DNA of 64,000 nucleotides, taken from positions 1 to 64,000 of the forward strand of contig ONAR01000007.1 of NCBI GenBank assembly GCA_900315835.1, written 5' to 3'. This DNA is from an uncultured Prevotella sp. (lineage in GTDB: Bacteria > Bacteroidota > Bacteroidia > Bacteroidales > Bacteroidaceae). The position numbers and the translations under genes are program-made. Positions 42,712 through 51,181 of this stretch are shown here, one piece after another. The notes under the pieces are model-generated. The model was given only the letters and a program-made list of their open reading frames with translations. It was not told the origin of the DNA and did no database searches. Position 1 is the first letter of the stretch. Each line of letters begins with the position of its first letter.

Positions 42712-44049
42712 ATGAACTGGTTACAACTTATCTCCAACAAACGCTTCGGACAGGAGCAGCGCCACTCGCTGCGCCACGACGACCGATCGGAATTCAAACG
42801 TGACGGCGACCGCCTCATCTACTCGGCGCCTTTCCGCCGTCTGCAAAACAAGACGCAGGTGTTCCCCTTGCCGGGCAGCATCTTCGTTCATAACCGGCTG
42901 ACGCACTCGCTCGAGGTATCGTCGCTCGGCAAGAGTCTCGGCGACGATGTGGCGCGCCGGCTCATCGACATCCATCCGGAGCTGCGCGGCACCCTGTTTG
43001 AGGAGATTGGCACCATCGTGCAGAGCGCGGGGCTGGCTCACGACATGGGCAACCCGCCATTCGGCCACTCCGGTGAGAAGGCCATTCAGACGTTCTTCAC
43101 CGAAGACGTGGGGCTCGGTCTCCGCAAGCATGTCAGCCAACCGTTCTGGGATGACATCACGCACTTCGAAGGCAACGCCAACGCCTTCCGGTTGCTCACC
43201 CATCAGTTCGTCGGTCGTCGCAAGGGTGGTTTTGTCATGACCTACGCCACCTTGGCCTCGGTGGTGAAATACCCACGCTCAAGCAGTCTGGCGGGCGACC
43301 ACGGTAAGTTCGGATTCTTCAATGCCGAGGCACCCATCTACGAGAAAATCGCCGATGAATTGGGCATAATTCGGCTCTCCAAGCCCGGTGAACCCATCCA
43401 GTATGTGCGTCATCCGCTGGTTTATCTCATGGAAGCGGCCGACGACATCTGCTACGAGATTATGGACATTGAGGACTCTCATAAGCTGCGCATCCTCACG
43501 TTTGAGGAGACGCGCGACCTGCTGCTCGGTTTCTTCGACGCCGAGACGCGGCAGTCCATCCTCGACCGCCTTGATGAGGATGAGGTGACCGATGAAAACG
43601 AGCAAATCGTGTATTTCAGGGCATGCGCCGTGGGCAAACTGGAGCATGAGTGCGTGAAGACGTTTGTCGAGCACGAGACGGAGATTCTCGATGGTACATT
43701 CAAGGGGAGTCTCATCATGAACATTGCCGAACCGCAGCGCGAGGCCTACCGCCGTTGCAGTGAGGTTTCTTACAAGAAGATCTATCATTCCAAGCCGGTG
43801 CTCGACGTGGAGCTGAGCGGTTATAAGATCATGGAGACGCTCATGCGCACGTTTATCAGTGCAGCGGTCCATCCGGAGAAGTTCCACTCGCAGCAGCTCA
43901 TGAACCGCTTCTCCAGCCAATACGACATCCATAGCGACGACCTCGAGACGCGAATCATGGCGGTGCTCGACTATATCAGCGGCATGACCGACGTGTATGC
44001 GCTGGATATCTACCAGAAGATCAGCGGGATAGCGCTGCCGATAGTGTAG
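42712..44049 (+). CDS. dgt: dGTP triphosphohydrolase
   Basis: A 445-residue HD-domain dNTPase that cleaves dGTP to deoxyguanosine and triphosphate. The HD site is visible as FVHNRLTHSLEVSSLG, then LAHDMGNPPFGHSGE (the His-Asp pair), with a later Asp in AADDICYEIMD. YSAPFRRLQNKTQV is typical of the family. It is divergent from dut, another nucleotide-pool enzyme. Confidence 0.96.
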   Translation: MNWLQLISNKRFGQEQRHSLRHDDRSEFKRDGDRLIYSAPFRRLQNKTQVFPLPGSIFVHNRLTHSLEVSSLGKSLGDDVARRLIDIHPELRGTLFEEIGTIVQSAGLAHDMGNPPFGHSGEKAIQTFFTEDVGLGLRKHVSQPFWDDITHFEGNANAFRLLTHQFVGRRKGGFVMTYATLASVVKYPRSSSLAGDHGKFGFFNAEAPIYEKIADELGIIRLSKPGEPIQYVRHPLVYLMEAADDICYEIMDIEDSHKLRILTFEETRDLLLGFFDAETRQSILDRLDEDEVTDENEQIVYFRACAVGKLEHECVKTFVEHETEILDGTFKGSLIMNIAEPQREAYRRCSEVSYKKIYHSKPVLDVELSGYKIMETLMRTFISAAVHPEKFHSQQLMNRFSSQYDIHSDDLETRIMAVLDYISGMTDVYALDIYQKISGIALPIV

Positions 44050-44063
44050 GGTTAGGTGTATCC

Positions 44064-44184
44064 ACCCATTAAACCCATAAGACCCATAAAACCCATAAGA
44101 CCCACGATTGATGATGGGACTTATGGGTTTTATGGGTTTAATGGGGAGAATGGGGTGATGGGGTGAATGGGTTTTATGGGTGGG
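44064..44184. repeat. ATGGGTTTTATGGGT minisatellite with inverted arms, copy 2
   Basis: The left arm (44064-44103) has CCCATAAGA and CCCATAAAA units; the right arm (44115-44146) is nearly its reverse complement, so a stem of about 30 bp with one extra unit can form. More ATGGGG units follow. It lies between convergent dgt and the GNAT gene and may end both transcripts. Confidence 0.75.
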
Positions 44185-44185
44185 G

Positions 44186-45166
44186 CTAAAGCCTTATATT
44201 CCTCTCATTCCCCGGCAGATTCAATGCCTCGGGATGCTCTTTGACGAAGCTGTTGATGTGGCGGACGCGCTTCTCCTCGAAGATCTCGTCGACGGCGATG
44301 AGGATGCCGGACTCCTCCACCTCACCGAACTCGTGGTTGATGGCGGTGCCGAAGAACTTCATCGTGGGGGAGAGGTTCATGTAAGCGTTGACCAGCGGCG
44401 GGATGTTATAACCCAACTGGCGCACCTGACCGTTGAGGATGCGGTAGTCCTTCTTGAAGTCGGACTCGGTGAAGATCTTAGCCAACTGCTCGTCGGGAGT
44501 GATGGTTTTCAGCGGTTCCATCGGGGTAACGAGGCCATCCTTGTCGCCGAAGTGCTTGCGAAGGAAGTAGAGAATCATGTCGCGGCCCAGCTTCGAGAAG
44601 GAGGGGTACATCGTCATCTTACCGAAGAAATACTTGCAGTTGGGATTGATGACGGTCAGCGCGCCGAGCCCATCCCACAGGTTGTCGAGTGCAAAGATGG
44701 ACTTTGTATTCTTGCGCACATTCTGATAGTCGAGCGACACGAAGCTGCGGCCCAGTTCAACGGTGTGGGGCGCGTAGTCGTGCATGAACTCATCAGAGAA
44801 GTGGAACATGTGACTCATGGCGAGCATCGGCTGTCCGTTGGCGTCAATCTTCCAGTCGCCTCCAAAGAGGTAGCGGTAGCCGCCGATAATCTCCTCGGCC
44901 TCAGGGTTCCAGACGATGAGCTGCCGGCAACCATTGTCCATGGTGTCGAATTCATCGATGTCAACCGACTTACCCGTTCCTCCGCCAGCCGTTCTGAAGG
45001 CAATCTCCCTGAGACGTCCTATCTCGAGCATCACGTTGGGGCATTCCTTGGCCGTGATGACATAGATTTCGTTGTTGCTCTTGTTGGTCGTGCGCAACTC
45101 GCGCTCAGGCGTCAGCTCCGATTTCAGCAGCGCCTTGCTGACTGGTTGAATGATTTTCTCTTCCAT
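44186..45166 (-). CDS. glsB: GlsB-like N-acyltransferase (glycine/ornithine lipid synthesis)
   Basis: A 326-residue GNAT-fold acyltransferase of the OlsB/hemolysin-like group. IGRLREIAFRTAGGGTGKSVD followed by DEFDTMDNGCRQLIVWNPEA and YRYLFGG is characteristic of Bacteroidota homologues. In Bacteroides thetaiotaomicron GlsB N-acylates glycine as the first step of glycine-lipid synthesis, with GlsA adding the second acyl chain; the gene order here matches. The start at 45166 (MEEKIIQPV) is chosen. A start at 45235 is open but would overlap the upstream gene by 38 bp. Confidence 0.82.
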   Translation of the reverse strand: MEEKIIQPVSKALLKSELTPERELRTTNKSNNEIYVITAKECPNVMLEIGRLREIAFRTAGGGTGKSVDIDEFDTMDNGCRQLIVWNPEAEEIIGGYRYLFGGDWKIDANGQPMLAMSHMFHFSDEFMHDYAPHTVELGRSFVSLDYQNVRKNTKSIFALDNLWDGLGALTVINPNCKYFFGKMTMYPSFSKLGRDMILYFLRKHFGDKDGLVTPMEPLKTITPDEQLAKIFTESDFKKDYRILNGQVRQLGYNIPPLVNAYMNLSPTMKFFGTAINHEFGEVEESGILIAVDEIFEEKRVRHINSFVKEHPEALNLPGNERNIRL

Positions 45167-45197
45167 CTGATGACTTGGATACGTATCTTTTATGGTT

Positions 45198-46040
45198 TTA
45201 ACGGGCGTCGAGACCAGCGGGTCCGGCTTGCTCATAAACCTTGTTTTCTACAAAAATGGCCCATTCCTTCGGTGTTTTACTATGGTCGAAGGTCTGCCAG
45301 GGGATAGGTTTGCCGATGACAATGCGGAAGGCCTTGTTGCGGTTGCGGTACATCTCATCGACGAGGAACAGCATGGCGATGTTCACCTTCAGGCCGAGGC
45401 GTTGCTGCCATTTGGCAATGCGGTAGAACCGCTGACTGTTGCGCCCGCTGAAGTAGATGGGCACCACATCGCGGTGATACTGCACGCTCTTGGTGATGAA
45501 CGTCTTGCGCCAGGGAAGGTCGTGGATGTGGCCGTTGATGAGCCGCGAGTTGAGTCCGGCAGGGAACATCAGGATGTGGTTGTCGCTCTGAAAGCCAGAC
45601 TCCACGGCCTCGGGGAAGCTGCGGGCCTGCTTACCGGTCTTGTTGATGCCGATACAAACGGGCTTCAGACCGGGCAAAAAGAGCAGCAGGTCGTTGACCA
45701 GGTAGCGGAACCGACCGTCGTAATGCTTGCCGATGATGGAGCCGAGGCAGACGCCATCCTGCCCACCCAACGGATGGTTGGACACGAAGATGTACTTCTT
45801 CCCGTCGTCTTTCGGCGGCAGGTTGTCCTCACCTTCGATAGTAAGCTGCATGCCGAGGTACTTCACGCATTCGATGAGCCACTCGGTGCCTTGCTGGTTG
45901 CGGTGCTCCCAAAGGAAGGCGTTGACCTCGTCTTCGTGGATGATATGGCGCAACCAACGGACTAAGAAGCGAGGCACCAACCGCGCCTTACTTCCCATCT
46001 TGCTCTTCAGCACTTGTTCCACATCGATTGTCTTCTGCAT
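45198..46040 (-). CDS. glsA: GlsA-like O-acyltransferase (PlsC family)
   Basis: A 280-residue PlsC-type acyltransferase. The catalytic HX4D is changed to SNHPLGGQDG (His followed by Asp six residues later), FPAGLNSR is the phosphate/acyl-site block, and IYFSGRNSQRFYRIA follows. It probably esterifies the N-acyl amino acid made by the adjacent GlsB-like enzyme. The start MQKTIDVEQVL at 46040 matches the usual N-terminus; a longer frame from 46094 overlaps a possible -7 box at 46083. Confidence 0.82.
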   Translation of the reverse strand: MQKTIDVEQVLKSKMGSKARLVPRFLVRWLRHIIHEDEVNAFLWEHRNQQGTEWLIECVKYLGMQLTIEGEDNLPPKDDGKKYIFVSNHPLGGQDGVCLGSIIGKHYDGRFRYLVNDLLLFLPGLKPVCIGINKTGKQARSFPEAVESGFQSDNHILMFPAGLNSRLINGHIHDLPWRKTFITKSVQYHRDVVPIYFSGRNSQRFYRIAKWQQRLGLKVNIAMLFLVDEMYRNRNKAFRIVIGKPIPWQTFDHSKTPKEWAIFVENKVYEQAGPAGLDAR

Positions 46041-46082
46041 GCTTTCTTCTCTTTCAGCTAACAAGAACATACTATCAGCATG

Positions 46083-46090
46083 CAAAAATA
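46083..46090 (-). promoter_or_regulatory. Possible -7 box of glsA-glsB
   Basis: TATTTTTG on the minus strand, 42 bp before the chosen glsA start. No matching -33 TTTG at the usual spacing. Confidence 0.4.
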
Positions 46091-46310
46091 CCACTTCTTT
46101 TCCTAAATCTTATTATTTATTAGCAAAAATATCAAAGGAAGGGAGAAATTTAAACTTAACGGGCGCGGAAATGACGAATCAGCCCGATGGGAACGTTGGC
46201 AGTGCGGCGGGCAACGCGCCCACCCTATTGCCTGTATCGGGCAAAGGCAATGAACGCTCACGCTGATGGCGCGGATCCCGCAGATGCAGGCCAATAGATA
46301 GGTCGCCAAT

Positions 46311-46686
46311 GCGGAAAATATCTGACAAAATCGCATTATCGATTTTGCGTATTTTAGAGGTGAAGAAACGTTAAAACGACGGAGACAGAAGGAGAAAACA
46401 GCGCGGAAAGCGCGATTTTTGCCCGATTTCATCGCGATAACTATGGTATCGCACTGCGATAGCTATGGTATCGCAACGTCATAGCTATGGTATCGCGCTG
46501 CGATAAGTACCTTATCGCGAGATCGCGGAGGGCAATTGGAGCTGCAATTTTTGCCAATACACGCATAAATCGCTGACTGATAGCAATTTGCGAAAATACG
46601 CCCAGAATCACGTATTTCGGAGCGAGGGAGGGGCTGGTGGGTTCTGAGGCCTTGTAGCGGGCCTTAAAACGCCAAAAAACTTGACA
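46311..46686. repeat. Composite 0.4-kb intergenic element, copy C
   Basis: About 376 bp aligned with copies A and B, with four 22-bp units (46434-46518) in the same orientation as A. The left flank has GGAAAATA, ACAAAAT and ATCGATTTT; the right flank has CTGAGG, GCCTTAAAAC and the CCAAAAAACTTGACA end. The last unit, GCGATAAGTACCTTATCGC, is an almost perfect palindrome. No gene is seen in 46041-46872. Confidence 0.8.
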
Positions 46687-46687
46687 A

Positions 46688-46763
46688 TATGGGAGATGGG
46701 AGGGATGGGGTTTATGGGGTGAATGGGGTTTATGGGGTGGATGGGGAAAAGGGGGAGGAGGGG
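46688..46763. repeat. ATGGGGTTTATGGGGTG minisatellite, copy 3
   Basis: Tandem units of GGGGTTTATGGGGTGAAT type directly after element C and before mraZ. Same unit family as 44064-44184. Confidence 0.65.
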
Positions 46764-46836
46764 ACCCCGAATCAAAAATATCGCCCTCGAATTAAAAAAA
46801 GTGGGGCGAAGTGGTGCAAAGTGGGGGAATTATTTG

Positions 46837-46844
46837 TAACTTTG
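46837..46844 (+). promoter_or_regulatory. -7 box of the mraZ (dcw) promoter
   Basis: TAACTTTG, 28 bp before the mraZ ATG. No TTTG at -33. MraZ proteins elsewhere bind repeats in this region; I do not see clear GTGGG repeats at regular spacing, although GTGGGG occurs at 46801 and GTGGGGG at 46821. Confidence 0.5.
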
Positions 46845-46872
46845 GAGCCGAATAGCAATAAAGAGGTATAAG

Positions 46873-47328
46873 ATGCGCTTTTTGGGCAACATAGAAGCCA
46901 AGACCGACGCCAAGGGCAGAGCCTTTCTGCCGGCATCGTTTCGCAAGGTGCTGACAGCATCGGGCGAGGACGCCCTCGTGCTGCGCCAAGACGTATACGA
47001 GAACCTTCTCATCCTCTATCCGCAGAGCGTGTGGAACCAGTTGATGGATGACATGCGCGCCCGCCTCTCCCGTTGGGACCGCAACGAGCAGCGCGCCTTC
47101 CGCACGTTCGTCAGTTCGGTCGTGGAGCTGACCATCGACAGCAACGGCCGCATCCTCATTCCCCGCAGCTACCTCGAGGGCGTCGGCATCAAGCAGAGCA
47201 TCCGCTTCGTCGGCATGGGCGACAGCATCGAAATCTGGCCCAATGAAGCCGACTCGGCCCAGCCCACGATGGATAAGGAGGCATTTGAGCATATCATTGA
47301 AGACCAAATGAAGACCGACCGCGAATAA
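46873..47328 (+). CDS. mraZ: MraZ transcriptional regulator
   Basis: A 151-residue protein with two AbrB-like domains. The first has FLGNIEAKTDAKGRAFLPASFR, the second TIDSNGRILIPRSYLEGVGI, each with the MraZ D-x-[KN]-GR signature. It is first gene of the division/cell-wall cluster and in other bacteria represses it. rsmH starts 16 bp later. Confidence 0.96.
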   Translation: MRFLGNIEAKTDAKGRAFLPASFRKVLTASGEDALVLRQDVYENLLILYPQSVWNQLMDDMRARLSRWDRNEQRAFRTFVSSVVELTIDSNGRILIPRSYLEGVGIKQSIRFVGMGDSIEIWPNEADSAQPTMDKEAFEHIIEDQMKTDRE

Positions 47329-47344
47329 CGGTGATTGACAGACG

Positions 47345-48328
47345 ATGAATACAGCCGCAATCTACCACGTACCCGTGCTTTTGAAAGAGAGCATCGACGG
47401 ACTTGCCATCAAGCCCGACGGTGTCTATGTGGATGTCACGTTCGGTGGCGGAGGCCACTCGCGCGAGATTCTGCGCCGCCTTGGCTCCAACGGCCACCTC
47501 TACAGCTTCGACCAGGATGCCGACGCCGAGCAGAATGTCTTGGAGCCCGAGCAGGACGGCAACGGTGCACGGCGCTTTGTCGACGACGCGCGCTTCACCT
47601 TCGTCAGGTCCAATTTCCGCTACCTGCGCAACTGGATGCGCTACTACGGCGTCGACCATATCGACGGCTTGTTGGCCGACCTCGGCGTGTCGAGTCACCA
47701 CTTCGACGACGAGAGCCGTGGCTTCTCGTTCCGCTTCGATGCTCCGCTCGACATGCGCATGAACCGGCGCGCGGGCGCCACGGCGGCCGACCTCGTCAAC
47801 AACGGCACCGAGCAGGAGCTGGCCAACATCTTCTACCTCTACGGTGAGCTGCGCAATGCCCGCCGCATCGCCGCGCTGCTGGTCAAGGCCCGCAGTCAGA
47901 ACCCCATCGCCACGACGGCTCAGTTCATGGCTGCCGTGGAGCCCGCCTTCCACCGCGAGCGCGAGAAGAAGGATATGGCCAAGCTGTTTCAGGCCCTGCG
48001 CATCGCCGTCAACCATGAGATGAGTGCCCTGCGCGACATGCTCGTGGCCGCAACCGACCTCATCGGCGAGGGCGGCCGATTGAGCGTCATCACTTACCAC
48101 TCGCTCGAGGACCGCATCGTGAAGAACGTGATGAAGGCCGGCAACCCCGACGGAAAGATTGAAGAGGACCTCTACGGCCGCGTCGACAGTCCGTTCCGTT
48201 TGGTCAACAACAAGGTCATCCTGCCCTCGCCCGAGGAGCAGGAGCGTAACCCGCGCAGCCGGAGTGCGAAGCTCCGGATAGCGGAGAAGGCCGGAAGGCC
48301 GGAAGGTGTTGGGAAGTCCAGAAGTTAA
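47345..48328 (+). CDS. rsmH: 16S rRNA (cytosine1402-N4)-methyltransferase RsmH
   Basis: A 327-residue SAM-dependent enzyme. HVPVLLKESIDGL opens it, DVTFGGGGHSREIL is the SAM loop, and GLLADLGVSSHHFD and TYHSLEDRIVKN are family motifs. The normal end is NPRSRSAKLRIAEK. The last 12 residues (AGRPEGVGKSRS) are encoded by a decayed GAAGTCC-type repeat and look like a late addition. Confidence 0.96.
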   Translation: MNTAAIYHVPVLLKESIDGLAIKPDGVYVDVTFGGGGHSREILRRLGSNGHLYSFDQDADAEQNVLEPEQDGNGARRFVDDARFTFVRSNFRYLRNWMRYYGVDHIDGLLADLGVSSHHFDDESRGFSFRFDAPLDMRMNRRAGATAADLVNNGTEQELANIFYLYGELRNARRIAALLVKARSQNPIATTAQFMAAVEPAFHREREKKDMAKLFQALRIAVNHEMSALRDMLVAATDLIGEGGRLSVITYHSLEDRIVKNVMKAGNPDGKIEEDLYGRVDSPFRLVNNKVILPSPEEQERNPRSRSAKLRIAEKAGRPEGVGKSRS

Positions 48329-48357
48329 CGGAAGGCCAGAAGTCCGGAAGTCCAGTC
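48282..48357. repeat. GAAGTCCR/GGAAGGCC repeat overlapping the rsmH 3' end, copy 2
   Basis: GGCCGGAAGGCCGGAAGG, then GAAGTCCAGAAG, then CCAGAAGTCCGGAAGTCCAG. The block starts inside rsmH and runs 30 bp past its stop. Confidence 0.75.
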
Positions 48358-48410
48358 AAATGGCTGAGGGATGATGAGGGAAGACCGAAAGACAAAAGGG
48401 CAGTAATGCA

Positions 48411-48968
48411 ATGACAACAATGAAAATAGATAAACAGAATAAAGAAGAACAGAAGGCTGAAGAGCTGAAGCTGGAGAACCGGAAGGCTGATGACAGGAAG
48501 GCAGATGACCAGAAGTCGGAAAGCCCGAAAGCGGAAAGCCGCAAGTCTGCCGGCGCTAAGCCGAAGGCCAAGGAGAAGGAACCGCTGTCGCTGACCGAGG
48601 TCATCAAGGAGCAGGCCACCGAAGACGAGGCGCCGTTTGCCCGACAGTTCTCGCTGCGCAAGATCTTGGGCGGCGACATCCTCAACACCCGCTTCATCCG
48701 CAGGCAGGTGTGGCTGTTTCTGCTCATCGGCCTCTTCATGGTCATCTACATCGCCAACCGCTACAGCTGCCAGAAGGACATCATCCTCATCGACCAGCTG
48801 CAGAACGAGCTCAAGGACGCCAAGTACAAGGCGCTCTCGAGCAACAGCCAATACACTGAGGCCAGCCGCGAGACCAACGTGCTGGAGCAACTCAAGAACC
48901 GCAAGGACAGTACACTGAAGATGCCCTCGCAGCCTCCCTACCTCATCATGGTACCCGAGGAGAAATAA
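48411..48968 (+). CDS. ftsL: FtsL-like division protein
   Basis: A 185-residue bitopic membrane protein at the ftsL position between rsmH and ftsI. A cytoplasmic N-terminus of about 100 residues precedes one helix (WLFLLIGLFMVIYIANRYSC), then a short periplasmic coiled coil (LIDQLQNELKDAKYKALSSN). FtsL links FtsQ, FtsB and FtsI; sequence conservation is low, so the call rests mainly on context and topology. Residues 10-55 are a low-complexity Lys/Glu/Asp/Ser tract (RKADDRKADDQKSE) whose DNA resembles the neighbouring repeat. Confidence 0.82.
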   Translation: MTTMKIDKQNKEEQKAEELKLENRKADDRKADDQKSESPKAESRKSAGAKPKAKEKEPLSLTEVIKEQATEDEAPFARQFSLRKILGGDILNTRFIRRQVWLFLLIGLFMVIYIANRYSCQKDIILIDQLQNELKDAKYKALSSNSQYTEASRETNVLEQLKNRKDSTLKMPSQPPYLIMVPEEK

Positions 48969-48983
48969 ACGGATGAAATCGAA

Positions 48984-51158
48984 ATGAGCAAATTCGACTA
49001 TAATAAAATCATGCCGCGCTACAGCATCATCGCCTGCATGCTGACCCTACTGGCCATCGCCGTAGTGGTCAAGGCAGGCTATCTGATGACGGTGAAGAAG
49101 AGCTACTGGATGGCTGTGGCCGACCGCGTCAAGCAGGACAGCGTCAGGGCTGAGCCGATGCGCGGCAATATATTGAGCTGCGACGGACAGCTGTTGGCCT
49201 CGTCGTTGCCGGAGTTCAAGATTTACATGGACTTCCAGCAGCTGCACGACAGCGGCACCGACTCGCTGTGGAATGTCAAACTCGACAGCATCTGTGAGGG
49301 ACTGCACTATATCTTCCCCGAGCGCAGCGCTGCCCAGTTCAAGGCCAACCTCAACGAAGGCCGCAACAGCAAGAAGCGCCGCCACTGGCCCATCTGGCCG
49401 AAGCGCATCAACTATAACACCTATTCTGAGGTGAAGACACTGCCCGTCTTCCGCCTGAGCAAGCTCAAGAGCGGTTTCCACGAGGAGGAGTTCAACTCGC
49501 GCGAGAACCCCTATGGTTCGCTGGCCCGCCGCACCGTCGGCGATATGTTTGCCGCCAAGGATCAGGGCCGTACGGCGCGCTGCGGTCTCGAGCTGAGCTA
49601 CGACTCGCTGCTGCGCGGCACCGAGGGCATCGTGCACCGACGTAAGGTGCTCAACAAATACCTGAGCATCACCGACACACCGCCCATCAACGGCTGCGAC
49701 ATCATCACCACCATCGACGTGAACATGCAGGACCTCGCCGAGCGCGCGGTCATCGATGAGCTCAAGGAAATCAACGGCAACGTCGGCGTGGCCATCGTCA
49801 TGGAGGTGAAGACCGGCGACGTCAAGGCCATCGTCAACATGGAGAAATGTGTCGACGGCGAATACCGCGAGATCAAGAACCACGCGGTGAGCGACCTGCT
49901 CGAGCCGGGTTCGGTGTTCAAGCCCGTCTCCATCATGACCGCCCTGCAGGACGGCGTATGCGACACCAATGAGGTGGTGGAGACCGGCAACGGCGTGTTC
50001 CCAATGTACGGGCGCGACATGAAGGACTGGAACTGGCGGCGCGGCGGCTACGGCACCATGAACCTGCCGAAGACGCTGAAGGTGAGCTCGAACATCGGCG
50101 TGAGCCGCATCATCGACAAATACTACCACAACGACCCCGCCCGCTTCGTGCGCGGCGTCTACCGATCGGGCATCAACGCCAACCTCCACATCCCCATCGT
50201 GGGTGCGGCAAGGGCGCAGATACGCATGCCGAAGAAGAACAAGCGCGGCGAATGGATTAACTGGAGCAAGACCGACCTGCCGTGGATGAGCATTGGCTAC
50301 GTCACTCAGATACCGCCCATCTACACCCTGACGTTCTACAACGCCATCGCCAACGGCGGTAAGATGATGCAGCCGCGCTTCGTCAAGGCTGCCGTCAAGG
50401 ACGGTGAGGTCATCGAGGAGTTCCCGCCCGTCGTGGTGAAAGGCCATGAGCAGATTGCCTCGCCCAAGGTCATCAAAGACATGCAGGAGATGCTGCGCAA
50501 GGTGGTCAGCGAGGGCCTCGGCAAGAAAGCCGGCTCCGACGCCTTCCAGGTGGCGGGTAAGACGGGTACGGCGCAGATATCCAAAGGCAGCGTCGGCTAC
50601 AAGAGCGGCGCCACCAACTACTTGCTGTCGTTCGCCGGCTACTTCCCCGCCGACGACCCGCGCTACAGCTGCATCGTCTGCATTCAGAAGTCGGGACTGC
50701 CCGCATCGGGCGGCGGCATGAGCGGCGTGGTGTTCCACAACATCGCCGAAGGCATCATGGCGCAGGACATCGTGCGCGACATCTCTGAGGTGCGCGACTC
50801 CAGTTATACGGCCATCCCCGACGTCAAGGCGGGCAACATCCTCTCGGCCGACTACGTGCTCTCAGCACTCCACATCCGCACGAAGACCAACTTCTCGACC
50901 TCGCTGTCGCCTACGTCGAAGCCCGTATGGGGTCTCGCCGAGCGCCGGCCGTCGGCTGTGGCCCTGATACGCCGCCGCGAATACAGCGACCGCTTCATGC
51001 CCGATGTGCATGGTATGGGCGCACGCGACGCTGTCTACCTCATCGAATCGAGGGGCGTGAAGTGCATCATCAAAGGCCGGGGCAGGGTGACGGCACAGAG
51101 CATCGGACCCGGCATGAGGATAAAGAAAGGCCAGCGCTGCGTACTGACCCTGGAATAG
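48984..51158 (+). CDS. ftsI: FtsI/SpoVD-type penicillin-binding protein with PASTA domain
   Basis: A 724-residue class B PBP, the septal peptidoglycan transpeptidase. One N-terminal membrane helix, a dimerisation region starting at RAEPMRGNILSCDGQLLAS, then the transpeptidase domain with Ser310-x-x-Lys313 (EPGSVFKPVS), SSN (VSSNIGVSR) and KTGTAQ. A PASTA-like domain ends the protein (MPDVHGMGARDAVYLIESRG). It lies 15 bp after ftsL and 23 bp before murE. Confidence 0.95.
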   Translation: MSKFDYNKIMPRYSIIACMLTLLAIAVVVKAGYLMTVKKSYWMAVADRVKQDSVRAEPMRGNILSCDGQLLASSLPEFKIYMDFQQLHDSGTDSLWNVKLDSICEGLHYIFPERSAAQFKANLNEGRNSKKRRHWPIWPKRINYNTYSEVKTLPVFRLSKLKSGFHEEEFNSRENPYGSLARRTVGDMFAAKDQGRTARCGLELSYDSLLRGTEGIVHRRKVLNKYLSITDTPPINGCDIITTIDVNMQDLAERAVIDELKEINGNVGVAIVMEVKTGDVKAIVNMEKCVDGEYREIKNHAVSDLLEPGSVFKPVSIMTALQDGVCDTNEVVETGNGVFPMYGRDMKDWNWRRGGYGTMNLPKTLKVSSNIGVSRIIDKYYHNDPARFVRGVYRSGINANLHIPIVGAARAQIRMPKKNKRGEWINWSKTDLPWMSIGYVTQIPPIYTLTFYNAIANGGKMMQPRFVKAAVKDGEVIEEFPPVVVKGHEQIASPKVIKDMQEMLRKVVSEGLGKKAGSDAFQVAGKTGTAQISKGSVGYKSGATNYLLSFAGYFPADDPRYSCIVCIQKSGLPASGGGMSGVVFHNIAEGIMAQDIVRDISEVRDSSYTAIPDVKAGNILSADYVLSALHIRTKTNFSTSLSPTSKPVWGLAERRPSAVALIRRREYSDRFMPDVHGMGARDAVYLIESRGVKCIIKGRGRVTAQSIGPGMRIKKGQRCVLTLE

Positions 51159-51181
51159 CAAATCACTAAATACAATATAAG

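Noticed and set aside
49047..50738. 563-codon open frame on the minus strand
   Set aside because: Antisense to the penicillin-binding protein gene with complete catalytic motifs.
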